DNA of 64,000 bases, taken from positions 186,001-250,000 of the forward strand of contig NZ_JACHHZ010000001.1 in NCBI RefSeq assembly GCF_014202975.1. Direction: 5' to 3'. The position numbers and the translations under genes were made by a program. The notes beneath the pieces are model-generated. The model was not told the origin of the DNA. It searched no databases and worked only from the letters and a program-made list of their open reading frames with translations. Origin of the DNA: Povalibacter uvarum. GTDB lineage: Bacteria > Pseudomonadota > Gammaproteobacteria > Steroidobacterales > Steroidobacteraceae. Shown one piece after another: positions 51,751-61,693 of this stretch; within the stretch, counting starts at the first letter, position 1, and every line of letters starts with the position of its first letter.

Positions 51751-52130
51751 GTAAGGCAAGGAAATTCAGGGAGCGCGGATGGTAGCCGAATGACGACGGG
51801 TTGAGGCACGTGATTGGGCAACTCGACGTAGGAGAATTCGGCAGGAACGGTAGAGAAGGAGCCCTGTCATTCCCGCGAAAGCGGAAATCCATCCGGGGCA
51901 AAACACGGGTTCCCGCTTTCGGTGGTGAAGGGGCGATTTTCGCCCCGCGAAGATGGACTCCCGCCTGCGCGGGAGTGACGGAGGGCCCCCACCTCCTAAG
52001 TGATTGGCTGAAATGCCCCTTTTTTTCCTGTCCGACGCACCCAGCCAGTTGCCACGGACGCTTCGGCTCCGTACACTTCGCGGCCTTTTCTCGCCCGGGT
52101 TCCCCGGGTCAGTCCGGAGTCCTTGAGATC
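51751..52130. other. Intergenic region between ispB and rplU
   Basis: 380 bp without a gene. It holds a REP-like cluster (51866-51981), inside which GGGGCGATTTTCGCCCC at 51930-51946 forms an extra hairpin, and just before rplU a CCCGGGTTCCCCGGG palindrome near 52095-52110 that may lie in the L21 leader RNA. Promoters for both ispB and rplU should be here; I could not pick a convincing -35/-10 pair. Confidence 0.5.
51866..51981. repeat. REP-like repeat cluster
   Basis: TGTCATTCCCGCGAAAGCGG begins the left copy; the right copy reads ACTCCCGCCTGCGCGGGAGT and ends in GACGG. A partial third copy (TTCCCGCTTTCGG) lies between them at about 51910. Same family as the pair at 19232. Confidence 0.8.
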
Positions 52131-52445
52131 ATGTACGCCGTAATTGCCACGGGTGGTAAGCAGTATCGTGTTGCCGAAGGTGCGGTGTTGCGCGTTGAAA
52201 AGCTCGCAGCCGACGCCGGCGCCAACGTCGAGTTCGATCAGGTGCTGCTGGTCGGCGAAGGCGACAAGGTGAAGGTCGGCTCGCCGTTCCTGAGCGGCAG
52301 CAAGGTCATCGCCACCGTGCAGGCGCACGGCAAGGACGATAAGAAGACGATCGTGAAGTTCCGCCGCCGCAAGCACTACCTGCGCCAGGGCACGCATCGT
52401 CAGCAGTACACCGAAGTGAAGATCACCAGCATCGTTGCTGCCTGA
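52131..52445 (+). CDS. rplU: 50S ribosomal protein L21
   Basis: The 104-residue protein begins '[14 protein letters not shown]', contains '[16 protein letters not shown]' and ends 'KITSIVAA', all diagnostic of L21, which binds 23S rRNA domain V in the large subunit. Length equals that of the E. coli protein within a residue. ATG 52131 is the conserved start. It is the first gene of the rplU-rpmA pair, 32 bp before rpmA. Confidence 0.98.
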   Translation: MYAVIATGGKQYRVAEGAVLRVEKLAADAGANVEFDQVLLVGEGDKVKVGSPFLSGSKVIATVQAHGKDDKKTIVKFRRRKHYLRQGTHRQQYTEVKITSIVAA

Positions 52446-52477
52446 TCCACGCACACATTCATTGAGAGAGATCAGCC

Positions 52478-52735
52478 ATGGCACATAAAAAGGCAGGCGG
52501 TAGTACCAAGAACGGTCGCGACTCAGAGTCGAAGCGACTTGGTCTCAAGAAGTTCGGCGGTCAGAGCGTGATCGCGGGCAACATCATCGTTCGTCAGCGC
52601 GGCACGGTTTATCGTGCGGGCGACAACGTCGGCACCGGCACGGATTACACGCTGTTCGCGAAGGCCGATGGCCGCGTCCTCTTCAAGAAGAAGGGCGTCG
52701 AGCAGCATACGTTTGTGAGCGTCATCCCCGAGTAA
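52478..52735 (+). CDS. rpmA: 50S ribosomal protein L27
   Basis: 85 residues starting '[22 protein letters not shown]', the universal L27 start whose N-terminus reaches into the peptidyl transferase centre. It is followed by '[19 protein letters not shown]'. GAGAGAGA upstream serves as ribosome binding site. A strong terminator hairpin follows at 52761, before obgE. Confidence 0.98.
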   Translation: MAHKKAGGSTKNGRDSESKRLGLKKFGGQSVIAGNIIVRQRGTVYRAGDNVGTGTDYTLFAKADGRVLFKKKGVEQHTFVSVIPE

Positions 52736-52760
52736 TCGGACGGACGTTCGAGCCAGATCG

Positions 52761-52789
52761 AAAAGCCCCGGCCTCGACCGGGGCTTTTT
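52761..52789 (+). terminator. Rho-independent terminator after rplU-rpmA
   Basis: AAAAGCCCCGGCCTCGACCG continues to GGGCTTTTT: an eleven-pair GC-rich stem (with the flanking A/T run) closed by a short loop and followed by a T-run. It lies 26 bp after the rpmA stop. Confidence 0.92.
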
Positions 52790-52805
52790 GTTTGATAGGC
52801 CGCAC

Positions 52806-52833
52806 GGTCATTCCCGCTTTCGCGGGAGTGACG
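52806..52833. repeat. Single REP-like hairpin
   Basis: GGTCATTCCCGCTTTCGCGG continues to GAGTGAC. It is a composite of the left and right half-units seen in the pairs elsewhere. It lies between the rpmA terminator and the satellite repeat before obgE. Confidence 0.75.
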
Positions 52834-52845
52834 TGAATTTTTCTT

Positions 52846-52871
52846 GCTAACCGCCAACCGCTAACCGCCAG
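52846..52871. repeat. TAACCGC/CAACCGC satellite repeat before obgE
   Basis: GCTAACCGCCAACCGCTAAC followed by CGCCAG: three tandem 6-7-bp units. It ends 12 bp before the obgE start. The same unit occurs twice around the ribF-ileS gap (57171 and 57311). Confidence 0.75.
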
Positions 52872-52883
52872 TCACTCCTCCTT

Positions 52884-53924
52884 ATGCGTTTCGTCGACGA
52901 AGCCACCATCAAGGTCAACGCCGGTCACGGCGGTCGCGGCGCCGTAGGTTTCCGGCGCGAGAAATTTATTCCTTTCGGCGGCCCGGACGGCGGCGACGGC
53001 GGCAAGGGCGCGGACATCTATCTCGTCGGCGTCGAAGGCATCAACACGCTCGCTGACTTCCGCTTCAATCGCACCTACAAGGGGCCGCACGGTCAGCCTG
53101 GCGGCAGCAACGACTGCACGGGTGCGGGTGGTGAAGACCTCGTGGTTCCAGTGCCGATCGGCACGGTCATCACCGACGTCGATACCGAGGAGCAGCTGGG
53201 CGACGTCACTGCCGTTGGCCAGCGCCTGCTGGTGGCGAAAGGCGGGAAGGGTGGCTGGGGCAACGCCCGCTACAAGACGAGCACGAACCGCACCCCTCGC
53301 AAGGCGATGCCGGGGCTGGAAGGCGAGAAGCGCGAGCTTCGCCTCGAGCTCAAAGTCATGGCGGATGTCGGGCTACTGGGTTTGCCCAATGCGGGCAAAT
53401 CGACCCTGATCCGCGCGGTTTCGGCGGCGAAGCCCAAAGTTGCCGACTATCCCTTCACCACGCTCCACCCGAATCTGGGCGTCGTTCGCGTCGGTGAGCT
53501 GCGCAGCTTCGTCATGGCGGACATTCCGGGGCTGATCGAGGGCGCCGCGGACGGTGCGGGCCTCGGAATTCAGTTCCTGAAGCATCTCCAGCGGACCCGG
53601 GTGCTGCTGCACCTGGTCGATATCGCTCCGCCGGACCCCGAAGCCGACCCGGTGAAGGATGCCAAGGCAATCGCGGCGGAATTGAAGAAGTTCAGCGCCG
53701 ATCTGGCCAAGAAAGAGCGCTGGCTGGTGCTGAACAAGGTCGATCTGCTGCCAGCCGATGAGGCTGACAAGCTCTGCAGGGACATCGTGCGTCGGCTGCG
53801 CTGGAAGGGGCCGGTGTTCCGGATCTCCGGTATCGCGCGCCAGGGCACGGAGGAGCTGTGTCAGGCCGTGATGACGAAGCTCGAAGACCTCGAGCGGGAC
53901 CGGCGGGAAGCCGAAGAACAGTAA
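52884..53924 (+). CDS. obgE: Obg-family GTPase, ribosome assembly factor
   Basis: 346 residues. The glycine-rich Obg fold (1-158) starts '[28 protein letters not shown]'; the GTPase domain has G1 'GLPNAGKST', G3 'DIPGLIEGA' and G4 'LNKVDLLP'. Obg links 50S assembly to the stringent response and cell cycle. The start is fixed by homology, yet no Shine-Dalgarno is seen; CTCCTCCTT lies directly before the ATG instead. It follows rplU-rpmA, the classical order, but separated by a terminator and repeats, so it may have its own promoter. Confidence 0.97.
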   Translation: MRFVDEATIKVNAGHGGRGAVGFRREKFIPFGGPDGGDGGKGADIYLVGVEGINTLADFRFNRTYKGPHGQPGGSNDCTGAGGEDLVVPVPIGTVITDVDTEEQLGDVTAVGQRLLVAKGGKGGWGNARYKTSTNRTPRKAMPGLEGEKRELRLELKVMADVGLLGLPNAGKSTLIRAVSAAKPKVADYPFTTLHPNLGVVRVGELRSFVMADIPGLIEGAADGAGLGIQFLKHLQRTRVLLHLVDIAPPDPEADPVKDAKAIAAELKKFSADLAKKERWLVLNKVDLLPADEADKLCRDIVRRLRWKGPVFRISGIARQGTEELCQAVMTKLEDLERDRREAEEQ

Positions 53925-53930
53925 AAACAA

Positions 53931-53955
53931 AAAGGCCGGGCATTGCCCGGCCTTT
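53931..53955. terminator. Bidirectional terminator between obgE and rpsT
   Basis: AAAGGCCGGGCATTGCCCGG followed by CCTTT: a near-perfect stem between two convergent genes. The A-run on the left (AAAAACAAAAA) gives the U-tract for the leftward rpsT transcript and TTTCT on the right serves obgE. Confidence 0.92.
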
Positions 53956-53980
53956 CTCATTCGATCCCTTCGAAACGGGC

Positions 53981-54250
53981 TTATTCGGCGCCCATTTCCT
54001 TCACGCGCGCGCTCAGGTGGCTCTTATGACGAGCTGCCTTGTTGCGGTGGATTACGCCCTTGTTGACCATCGAGTCGATGACCGGGGCAGCAGCCTTCAG
54101 CTTCGCAGCCGCATCAGCCTTGTCGCCCGCCTGCACGGCGCTCACGACGCTCTTGATGGCGGTGCGCAGCTTCGACCGGGCGGCCATGTTGCGGGCACGG
54201 CGCTTGATGGTCTGTTGGGCACGCTTCTCGGCTGACTTGATATTGGCCAC
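53981..54250 (-). CDS. rpsT: 30S ribosomal protein S20
   Basis: An 89-residue protein starting 'ANIKSAEKRAQQTIKRRARN' after a GTG initiator at 54250 and ending 'SHLSARVKEMGAE'. 'KGVIHRNKAARHKSHL' is the conserved C-terminal S20 motif. GTG or other rare starts on rpsT are known and relate to its autoregulation. GGAG lies upstream. The gene is divergent from murJ across 261 bp, an arrangement common in Gammaproteobacteria. Confidence 0.97.
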   Translation of the reverse strand: MANIKSAEKRAQQTIKRRARNMAARSKLRTAIKSVVSAVQAGDKADAAAKLKAAAPVIDSMVNKGVIHRNKAARHKSHLSARVKEMGAE

Positions 54251-54511
54251 GGACGGATCGACTCCAAAAAAGAGGCGCGAATTCTGCCGATGCGCCTTGC
54301 CCAAGGCAAGCAGAAAAACGGCGAAACGGGCTTCCGGGCAAGGTTTCGAGGGCTGACTGCCGCGGAATGACCCCGGCCGGTCAGTCATTCCCTCAGAAAC
54401 GCGCCCTGATTTGCCAGATTTCGGTGCTTCACTCGGGTTTTACGAGCGCAACCACTACTATTGCCGCCCCATGAATTCTGACCAGTTCCTCCCCCGATCC
54501 GGGCGCCGCGC

Positions 54512-56086
54512 ATGAGCCGCGCCTTTTTCCGCAGCACCGCCATCGTCGGAATCACGACTCTCCTGTCCCGCATCACGGGGCTGATCAGGGACGTCGTCTA
54601 CGCGTCGATGATCCCGGCCGTCGCGCTCGAGGCGTTCGTGCTGGCAAACCAGATCCCGAATCTGCTGCGGCGCTTGTTTGCGGAAGGCGCGTTTTCGCAG
54701 GCATTCGTGCCCGTCGTTGCCGAGTACCGCGCGAAGCGTTCGACGGAAGACGTGCGCGAGCTCGTGGATTCGGTTACCGGGACGCTCGGTCTTTTCCTGC
54801 TGATCGTGTCGATCCTCGGCGTGATCATCGCGCCGATCATCGTGCTCATCTGCGCGCCGGGATTTCATACGAAGGACGCGGGCCAGTTCGATCTCGCGGT
54901 CGAGATGCTCCGCTGGACGTTCCCGTACCTGCTGTTCGTGTCGCTGACCGCGCTCGCGGGCGGCGTGCTGAACAGCTACCAGAAGTTCGCGCTGCCGGCG
55001 TTCAGTTCGGTGCTGCTGAACGTCGTGATGATCATCTTCGCGGCCTGGATTTCGCCGTATTTCGAGCGGCCGGTCGTGGCGCTGGCGATTGGCGTGTTCG
55101 TCGGCGGCATCGTGCAGGTCGCACTGCTGTTTCCGCCGCTGCTGCGCATGAAACTGCTGCGCCGACCGCGCTGGAACTGGAATCACGAGGCGGTGCAGCG
55201 AATCGCCAGACTGATGGGGCCTGCGATCATCGGCTCTTCGATGGGGCAGTTGAGCGTGATGATCAGCACGGGCATCGCCTCGCTGCTCGCGGACGGCAGC
55301 ATGACGTGGCTGTATTTCGCCGACCGGCTGGTGGAGTTTCCGCTCGGTGTTTTCAGCATCGCGCTTGCGACCGTGATTTTGCCGAGCCTTTCGGCGCATC
55401 ACGCGACGCAGTCGGCGCGCGATTTTTCGGAGACGCTTTCGTGGGCGATTCGTCTGGTGTGCCTCATCGTCATCCCTGCTTCGGTCGCGCTGTTCGCACT
55501 CGCCGGTCCACTGACGGTGGCGATCTATCATCGTCGTGAGTTCACGGCGTTCGACGTGGAAATGACGCGGACCGCGCTGATGGCGTTCTCCTTCGCGCTG
55601 CTCGGCTGGAGCCTGATCAAGGTGCTCGCGCCCGGTTATTACGCCCGGCAGGACACGAAGGGGCCGGTCAAAGTCGCGATGCGGGCGCTGGTGCTGACGA
55701 TGGCACTGAACCTGCTGGTCGTCGTCGCACTCGCGCTGACCGATCGGCTGCAGGATCCTGGTATGCACGCGCTGCTCGCGCTCTCGAACGGCGTTGGCGC
55801 GATCTTCAATGCGGGATTGCTGTACGTCGGTCTGGTGCGCAAAGGCGTGCTGATAAAGCAGCCCGGGGGACGCAAGCTGCTCATACAGATCGTCGTCGCG
55901 AGTGCGCTGATGGCGGCGTTTCTGGTGTGGTTCGGTGGCGACGTTCAGTCCTGGCTGGTGGCGTCGACGATGCATCGTGTGGGCTGGCTGGCAGCCATCG
56001 TGACCGGGGGTGCGGCGGTTTATTTCGTGGCGCTGCTGGCCATGGGTGTGCGGCCGGGGCAGTTCAGGTTGGTGGGGGCGAAATGA
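54512..56086 (+). CDS. murJ: Lipid II flippase
   Basis: A 524-residue membrane protein of about 14 helices. 'STAIVGITTLLSRITGLIRDVVYA' and 'NLLRRLFAEGAFSQAFVPV' are the hallmark N-terminal motifs of MurJ/MviN, the essential flippase for peptidoglycan precursors. 'YFADRLVEFPLGVFSIALATVILP' is also conserved. Its position next to rpsT and upstream of ribF matches the standard gene order. Confidence 0.96.
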   Translation: MSRAFFRSTAIVGITTLLSRITGLIRDVVYASMIPAVALEAFVLANQIPNLLRRLFAEGAFSQAFVPVVAEYRAKRSTEDVRELVDSVTGTLGLFLLIVSILGVIIAPIIVLICAPGFHTKDAGQFDLAVEMLRWTFPYLLFVSLTALAGGVLNSYQKFALPAFSSVLLNVVMIIFAAWISPYFERPVVALAIGVFVGGIVQVALLFPPLLRMKLLRRPRWNWNHEAVQRIARLMGPAIIGSSMGQLSVMISTGIASLLADGSMTWLYFADRLVEFPLGVFSIALATVILPSLSAHHATQSARDFSETLSWAIRLVCLIVIPASVALFALAGPLTVAIYHRREFTAFDVEMTRTALMAFSFALLGWSLIKVLAPGYYARQDTKGPVKVAMRALVLTMALNLLVVVALALTDRLQDPGMHALLALSNGVGAIFNAGLLYVGLVRKGVLIKQPGGRKLLIQIVVASALMAAFLVWFGGDVQSWLVASTMHRVGWLAAIVTGGAAVYFVALLAMGVRPGQFRLVGAK

Positions 56087-56098
56087 ACCAAGGCCGCT

Positions 56099-56196
56099 CG
56101 TCATTCCCGCGTAGGCGGGAATCCAGTCCGTCATTCCCGCGCACGCGGGAATTCATGCTTTTCCCGGATGGATTCCCGCTTGCGCGGGAATGACGG
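56099..56196. repeat. Triple REP-like hairpin cluster
   Basis: Two direct copies (TCATTCCCGCGTAGGCGGGA and TCATTCCCGCGCACGCGGGA) followed by a mirror copy (GGATTCCCGCTTGCGCGGGA ending in ATGACGG). It fills most of the gap between murJ and ribF. The longest of the five clusters of this family in the window. Confidence 0.85.
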
Positions 56197-56251
56197 ACTC
56201 CTGCCTATAATCCCACCCATCCTTTCGACGATCCGGGGTTCAAAGGCCGCG

Positions 56252-57178
56252 ATGGAACTGGTGCGGGGCCTGCATAATCTGCGTCCGCAGCATCGCGGCT
56301 GCGTGTTGACGGTCGGCGCCTTCGATGGCGTGCATCGGGGCCATCAGGAGATGATCCGGATGGTGCGCGACTGCGCCGCCGAACGTGGCGTGCCCGCTGC
56401 AGCGATGGCATTCGAACCCACGCCGCGGGAGTATTTCGCCAAGGGCGTGCCGCCCGCGAGGCTGACGCGGTTTCGCGAACGATTCGAGGCATTCGCCCGG
56501 TACGGGCTGGATCGCTTCGTGGTGCTGCCGTTCAACGAGCAGATTCGCGGGCTGGGCCACCAGGAATTCATCGAGCGGGTGCTGGTCAACGGGCTCGGCG
56601 TGCGCCACATGGTGGTCGGACACGATTTCCGGTTCGGCCGCGACCAGGCGGACGTCGCAAAGCTGCGGGAGGTCGGGCCGCGTCATGGCTTCGGCGTCAC
56701 GGAGATCGCGCCATTCGAGATCGATGGCGAACGCGTGAGCAGTTCGCTGATCCGGGAAGCGCTGGAAGCAGGCGATATGGCGCGTGCCGAGAAATTTCTC
56801 GGGCGGCCGTACCGCATTACTGGCAAGGTGATCGATGGTGCCAAGCTGGGTCGCCAGCTCGGCTTTCCGACCGCGAACCTGCGATTGCATCGCAGGGCGA
56901 CGCCGCTGGCCGGCGTCTTCGCCGTACGGGTGTCCGGCGCGGGACTCGACAATGCGCCGGGCGTGGCGAATCTGGGGACGCGTCCCGCTGTGAACGGCAA
57001 AGAGTTGCTGCTCGAGGCGCATGTGTTCGATTTCGCGGGCGACCTGTACAGGCAGTATGTGCACGTGGACTTCATCGCGCGTCTGCGCGACGAAGTCTGG
57101 TTTCCGAACATGGATGCATTGGTAGAGCAGATGCATAAGGACGCAGCGCTGGCGCGCCGCGTCCTGCGAAGCGGTTAG
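56252..57178 (+). CDS. ribF: Bifunctional riboflavin kinase/FAD synthetase
   Basis: 308 residues. The FAD synthetase half has 'TVGAFDGVHRGHQ' and 'VVGHDFRFGRD' and 'SSSLIREALEAGD'; the kinase half (about 185 on) has 'GKVIDGAKLGRQLGFPTANL' and 'YVHVDFIARLRDEVWF'. It turns riboflavin into FMN and FAD. ATG 56252 follows the REP cluster. The stop codon TAG lies inside the left arm of the inverted repeat that starts at 57171. Order murJ-ribF-ileS-lspA-ispH is standard. Confidence 0.96.
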   Translation: MELVRGLHNLRPQHRGCVLTVGAFDGVHRGHQEMIRMVRDCAAERGVPAAAMAFEPTPREYFAKGVPPARLTRFRERFEAFARYGLDRFVVLPFNEQIRGLGHQEFIERVLVNGLGVRHMVVGHDFRFGRDQADVAKLREVGPRHGFGVTEIAPFEIDGERVSSSLIREALEAGDMARAEKFLGRPYRITGKVIDGAKLGRQLGFPTANLRLHRRATPLAGVFAVRVSGAGLDNAPGVANLGTRPAVNGKELLLEAHVFDFAGDLYRQYVHVDFIARLRDEVWFPNMDALVEQMHKDAALARRVLRSG

Positions 57179-57341
57179 CGGTTGGCGGTTAGTTGCCGCT
57201 GTCGCGGATTTCGGATCAAGAGTTGGATGGTTGAAATGAATATTGAAGCTCGCAATGACTACGTGATTAGCGCCGGACTTTCGGTTCCCGCTGGTCTCCC
57301 ATCTTTTTCTCGCCAACCGCCAACCGCCAACCGCTAACCGC
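57171..57341. repeat. 171-bp element with 20-bp terminal inverted repeats (satellite-type arms)
   Basis: The left arm GCGGTTAGCGGTTGGCGGTT (57171-57190) is the exact reverse complement of 57322-57341 (AACCGCCAACCGCTAACCGC); the right side has extra tandem units from 57311. The interior of about 130 bp codes for nothing recognisable. The element contains the ribF stop codon and ends 8 bp before the ileS start. Confidence 0.75.
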
Positions 57342-57349
57342 TCCTCCCT

Positions 57350-60172
57350 ATGGAATACAAAGACACCCTGAATCTCCCGCAGACCGACTTCCCGATGAAG
57401 GCGGATCTGGCTCGTCGTGAGCCCGACATGCTCAAGTGGTGGGAAGAGAATTCGATCTACGCGAAGCTGCGCGAGGTTGCGCAAGGTCGGCCGACTTTCA
57501 TCCTGGCCGACGGGCCGCCGTATGCGAATGGCGCGATTCACCTTGGGCATTCCATCAACAAGGTGCTGAAGGACGTCGTGGTCAAGTCGCGCACGCTCGA
57601 CGGCTATGACGCGCCGTATGTGCCGGGCTGGGACTGCCATGGTCTGCCGATCGAACATCAGATCGAGAAGGCGCGCGGCAAGGAAGTGAAATCGCTCGAT
57701 GCGCGTGCATTCCGTCAGGCGTGCCGCGAATACGCGATGGAGCAGGTGAATATCCAGCGCGAAGATTTCAAGCGGCTCGGCGTAATGGGCGACTGGGATC
57801 GTCCGTACATGACGATGCAGCCGCGCTACGAAGCGGAGCAGCTGCGTGCGTTCGCAAGGATCTGGCGCAATGGTCACGTCTACAAGGGCCTGAAGCCCGT
57901 TCACTGGTGTCTCGATTGCCGCTCGGCGCTTGCTGAAGCGGAAGTCGAGTACGAAGACAAGAACTCGCCCGCCATCGACGTTCGCTTTGCGGTGAAGGAC
58001 ACGGCCGATCTCGCGAAGCGCTTTGGCGCTCAAGGCTCGTCGGCGTCGCGCGCAAGTCTCGTGATCTGGACGACGACGCCCTGGACGCTGCCGGCGAACC
58101 AGGCAGTCGCGCTCGGCGCCGACATCAAGTATTCGCTGATCGATACGGGCTCGGAGTTGCTGGTTCTTGCGAGCGAGCTCGCGGAAGCGGTGCTCAAGCG
58201 CGCCGACGTGACGGATTCGAAGGTGCTTGCGCAGGCCGCCGGTTCGGCTCTCGAAGGGTTGCTGCTCGCGCATCCGTTCTACGAACGCGCCGTGCCGGTC
58301 ATTCTCGGTGAGCACGTCACCCTCGATGCGGGTACTGGCGCGGTGCACACGGCGCCCGGACACGGTCACGAAGACTACGTTGTCGGCTTGAAGTACAAAC
58401 TGAAGATCGACAATCCCGTCGGCAGTGATGGCCGCTTCGTTGCAGGCACGCCGCTGTTCGAGGGTGAGCGCGTGTTCGACGCGAACAAGCACGTGATCGA
58501 AGTGCTGAAGGAGCGCGGCGCGCTGCTGCACGAAGAGACGCTGCGTCACAGCTATCCGCATTGCTGGCGCCACAAGACGCCGGTGATCTTCCGCGCCACC
58601 GCGCAATGGTTCATCAGCATGGAGCAGAAGGGCCTGCGCCAGTCGGCGTTGCGCGAGATCGGCAAGGTGAAGTGGATGCCAGGCTGGGGTGAGCGGCGCA
58701 TCGGCAACATGATCGCGGATCGCCCGGACTGGGTGATCTCGCGTCAGCGCACGTGGGGCGTGCCAATCGCGCTGTTCACGCACAAGGCAACGGGCGAAGC
58801 GCATCCGCGTTCGGCGGATCTGCTCGATCAGGTCGCGACGCTCGTCGAGAAGGACGGGATCGATGCCTGGGCGGACCTGGATCCTGCGAAGCTGCTCGGC
58901 GCTGAGGCGGAGCAGTACGAGAAAGTCACCGACATCATGGACGTCTGGTTTGATTCCGGCGTCATGCATCACTGCGTAACGCAGGCGCGTCCGGAGATCA
59001 CTGCGCCCGCGGATCTCTATCTCGAAGGCTCCGATCAGCATCGCGGCTGGTTCCACAGCTCGTTGCTCACTTCCGCAGCGATGTACGACCGCGCTCCGTA
59101 TCGTGCCGTGCTCACGCACGGATTCACGATCGACGAGAAGGGCCGCAAGATGTCGAAGTCGCTCGGCAACGTGATCGTTCCGCAAAAGGTCTTCAACTCC
59201 CTGGGCGCCGATGTGCTGCGGTTGTGGATCGCCGCGACCGACTACTCGAACGAAATGAGTCTGTCGGATGAGATCCTGAAGCGGGTCGCGGAGTCGTATC
59301 GACGTATCCGCAACACGGCACGCTTCCTGCTCGGCAATCTCGCCGGCTTCGATCCGGCGACCGATGCGATGGCGCTCGATGATCTCGTTGCAGTCGATCG
59401 CTGGGCGCTCTGGCGGACGCAGCAATTGCAGGAAGAAGTCGTCGCGGCCTATCGCGACTACCAGTTCCATCTGATCTATCAGAAGGTCCACAACTTCTGC
59501 AGCGTCGATCTGGGCGGCTTCTACCTCGACGTGCTGAAGGATCGTCTCTATACGACGCCTGCGAAGAGTGCGGCACGCCGCTCCGCGCAGACGGCGATGT
59601 ACTGGATCGCGGAGGCGATGGCGCGCTGGATTGCGCCGATCCTGTCGTTCACCGGCGAAGAGATCTGGCGGCATCTGTCGCCGACGACGGCTGCAGGGAA
59701 GCGCGGCCAGTCCGTGTTCTTCGAAACATGGGCGCAGTTCCCGCAGGGCGCGGCTGTCCGGCCGACCGTCGATTGGGATGCCATCCTCGAATTACGCAGT
59801 GCCGTTGCACGCGAGATCGAAAGGCTTCGCAACAGCGGCGCGATCGGCGCGTCGCTCGACGCGGAAGTCGATCTCTACTGTGCGCCGGCGCTACTGCAGA
59901 CGCTGAAGCCATTCGGCGAGGAGCTGCGGTTCGTCTTCATCACGTCCGGTGCGCGCGTTCATCCGTCCGAGGGTCGGCCTGCGGAAGCGGCGCCTGCTCA
60001 GGAAGATGAGAGCAACGCGGCCTGGATCCTGGTGCGTCCGACTGAAGCTGCGAAATGCGTGCGCTGCTGGCACAAGCGACCCGATGTCGGTCAGAGCACG
60101 AAACATCCGGAGCTGTGTGGGCGTTGCGTGACGAACATCGAGACAGCGGGCGAAGTCCGGAAGTACACCTGA
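57350..60172 (+). CDS. ileS: Isoleucyl-tRNA synthetase
   Basis: 940 residues, the expected bacterial length. Signatures: start '[18 protein letters not shown]', HIGH-type motif '[16 protein letters not shown]', editing domain around 200-400 ('[14 protein letters not shown]'), '[10 protein letters not shown]' and the C-terminal zinc finger 'CVRCWHKRP...CGRCV'. As with obgE, CTCCTCCCT rather than a Shine-Dalgarno precedes the ATG. lspA follows after 10 bp. Confidence 0.98.
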   Translation: MEYKDTLNLPQTDFPMKADLARREPDMLKWWEENSIYAKLREVAQGRPTFILADGPPYANGAIHLGHSINKVLKDVVVKSRTLDGYDAPYVPGWDCHGLPIEHQIEKARGKEVKSLDARAFRQACREYAMEQVNIQREDFKRLGVMGDWDRPYMTMQPRYEAEQLRAFARIWRNGHVYKGLKPVHWCLDCRSALAEAEVEYEDKNSPAIDVRFAVKDTADLAKRFGAQGSSASRASLVIWTTTPWTLPANQAVALGADIKYSLIDTGSELLVLASELAEAVLKRADVTDSKVLAQAAGSALEGLLLAHPFYERAVPVILGEHVTLDAGTGAVHTAPGHGHEDYVVGLKYKLKIDNPVGSDGRFVAGTPLFEGERVFDANKHVIEVLKERGALLHEETLRHSYPHCWRHKTPVIFRATAQWFISMEQKGLRQSALREIGKVKWMPGWGERRIGNMIADRPDWVISRQRTWGVPIALFTHKATGEAHPRSADLLDQVATLVEKDGIDAWADLDPAKLLGAEAEQYEKVTDIMDVWFDSGVMHHCVTQARPEITAPADLYLEGSDQHRGWFHSSLLTSAAMYDRAPYRAVLTHGFTIDEKGRKMSKSLGNVIVPQKVFNSLGADVLRLWIAATDYSNEMSLSDEILKRVAESYRRIRNTARFLLGNLAGFDPATDAMALDDLVAVDRWALWRTQQLQEEVVAAYRDYQFHLIYQKVHNFCSVDLGGFYLDVLKDRLYTTPAKSAARRSAQTAMYWIAEAMARWIAPILSFTGEEIWRHLSPTTAAGKRGQSVFFETWAQFPQGAAVRPTVDWDAILELRSAVAREIERLRNSGAIGASLDAEVDLYCAPALLQTLKPFGEELRFVFITSGARVHPSEGRPAEAAPAQEDESNAAWILVRPTEAAKCVRCWHKRPDVGQSTKHPELCGRCVTNIETAGEVRKYT

Positions 60173-60182
60173 GCAATGGCTA

Positions 60183-60740
60183 ATGAGTAAGGGTTCCCTG
60201 TCGAAGGTCTGGTTCCATCCCACGCGTGGGGCGAGCAACTGGCTGTGGCTGTCGTTCTTCGTCGTGCTGATGGACCAGGTCACGAAGGCACTCGTCGTCG
60301 GCGCCGTCAAAGGCAAGGCGAGCTTTGCGCTGCTGCCGATCCTCGAGATCGTATATCTGGAGAATCGCGGTGCTGCTTTCAGCATGTTGCACGACGCCGG
60401 CGGCTGGCAGCGCTGGTTCTTCATTGCGCTGGCGCTCGTCGTGAGCGTGGTACTGATGATCTGGCTGCGCCGGTTGCGGACGCCTGAGCAGACGATCCTC
60501 GCGGTGGGACTGTCACTGGTGCTTGGCGGTGCGCTCGGCAACGTGATCGACCGCGTGTGGCACGGCTACGTTGTCGACTTCATTTATTTCCACTGGCGGA
60601 CGTGGGACTTCCCGGCGTTCAACATTGCGGACACCGCGATCTCGATCGGCGCAGCTTGCCTGCTGATCGATGCGTTCCGCGAAAGCAGTCGAGAAAAGGC
60701 GAAGGCTGCGACCGACGCAGCACAGGCGGAGAAAAAGTAG
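60183..60740 (+). CDS. lspA: Lipoprotein signal peptidase (signal peptidase II)
   Basis: A 185-residue protein of four TM helices. The two catalytic aspartates are in '[11 protein letters not shown]' and 'FNIADTAIS', the family signatures. It cleaves prolipoproteins after lipidation in the inner membrane. The C-terminus has a charged tail ([15 protein letters not shown]) slightly longer than usual. It lies between ileS and ispH and shares one base with the ispH start. Confidence 0.97.
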   Translation: MSKGSLSKVWFHPTRGASNWLWLSFFVVLMDQVTKALVVGAVKGKASFALLPILEIVYLENRGAAFSMLHDAGGWQRWFFIALALVVSVVLMIWLRRLRTPEQTILAVGLSLVLGGALGNVIDRVWHGYVVDFIYFHWRTWDFPAFNIADTAISIGAACLLIDAFRESSREKAKAATDAAQAEKK

Positions 60741-61690
60741 TGGATATCCTGTTGGCGAATCCGCGCGGGTTCTGTGCCGGTGTCGATCGGGCCATCGACA
60801 TCGTCGAGCGCGCGATCGAGCTCTTCGGGGCGCCCATCTACGTGCGTCACGAAGTCGTCCACAACCGCTACGTCGTGGATCGGCTGCGCAACATGGGCGC
60901 GGTCTTCGTCGAGGAACTGGGTGAAGTTCCGGCGGACGCAACGGTGATCTTCAGCGCGCACGGCGTATCACGCGCCGTGCAGGACGAAGCGCGCAGCCGC
61001 GGCCTCAAAGTTTTCGATGCGACCTGTCCGCTGGTAACCAAAGTCCACATGGAAGTGACGCGCTACGCGCGTGAAGGACGCGACGTGATCCTGATCGGCC
61101 ACGAAGGGCATCCGGAAGTCGAAGGGACGATGGGGCAGTTCGACACGTCGTTCGGCGGCCGCATCCTCCTGGTGGAAACGCCCGAAGACATCGATCATCT
61201 CGATGTCCGCAATCCATCGCAGCTCGCATTCGTTACGCAGACCACGCTCTCGGTCGACGACACACAGCTCGTCGTCGATGCATTGCGCCGCAGGTTCCCC
61301 GACATGGCGAATCCCCGCAAGGAAGACATCTGCTATGCCACACAGAATCGCCAGGATGCGGTGAAGCAGCTCGTGCAGCGCTGCGATCTGATCCTGGTCG
61401 TCGGCTCGCCCACGAGCTCGAACTCGAACCGTCTGCGCGAGATTGCGGAGAAGGCGGGCATTCCCGGCTATCTGATCGATGGTCCGGAGGACCTGAAGCG
61501 CGAGTGGTTCGAAGGTAAGAAGAGCGTCGGCGTGACCGCAGGCGCATCGGCACCGGAGATTCTGGTCGAGCGGGTGGTCGCAAAGATCCGCGAATGGGGC
61601 GGCAAGGCCCCCGTCAATCTGGTTGGTCAGCAGGAGAGCGTCGTGTTCAGCCTGCCGCGCGAGCTGCGCGTACCCGTACCGGCGCGCTGA
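60740..61690 (+). CDS. ispH: 4-hydroxy-3-methylbut-2-enyl diphosphate reductase
   Basis: 316 residues with the three iron-sulfur cysteines in 'PRGFCAGV', 'DATCPLV' and 'CYATQNRQ', and 'EVVHNRYVV', '[11 protein letters not shown]' also conserved. It makes IPP and DMAPP in the last step of the MEP pathway. The start is GTG 60740, overlapping the last base of the lspA TAG. Its stop is 3 bp from that of the convergent pilV gene. Confidence 0.97.
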   Translation: MDILLANPRGFCAGVDRAIDIVERAIELFGAPIYVRHEVVHNRYVVDRLRNMGAVFVEELGEVPADATVIFSAHGVSRAVQDEARSRGLKVFDATCPLVTKVHMEVTRYAREGRDVILIGHEGHPEVEGTMGQFDTSFGGRILLVETPEDIDHLDVRNPSQLAFVTQTTLSVDDTQLVVDALRRRFPDMANPRKEDICYATQNRQDAVKQLVQRCDLILVVGSPTSSNSNRLREIAEKAGIPGYLIDGPEDLKREWFEGKKSVGVTAGASAPEILVERVVAKIREWGGKAPVNLVGQQESVVFSLPRELRVPVPAR

Positions 61691-61693
61691 CGA

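Noticed and set aside
54458..56134. A 558-codon antisense frame opposite murJ
   Set aside because: Composition dominated by His, Arg, Gln and Asp repeats typical of the reverse strand of hydrophobic protein genes; murJ is certain.
57311..57341. Tandem CAACCGC units considered as a CRISPR array
   Set aside because: Units are only 6-7 bp with no spacers and no cas genes nearby.
56240..59674. A very long antisense open frame across ribF and ileS
   Set aside because: It lies entirely opposite two well-identified essential genes, has a low-complexity Arg/His/Asp-rich composition and no family motifs. GC-rich codon use opens such frames.
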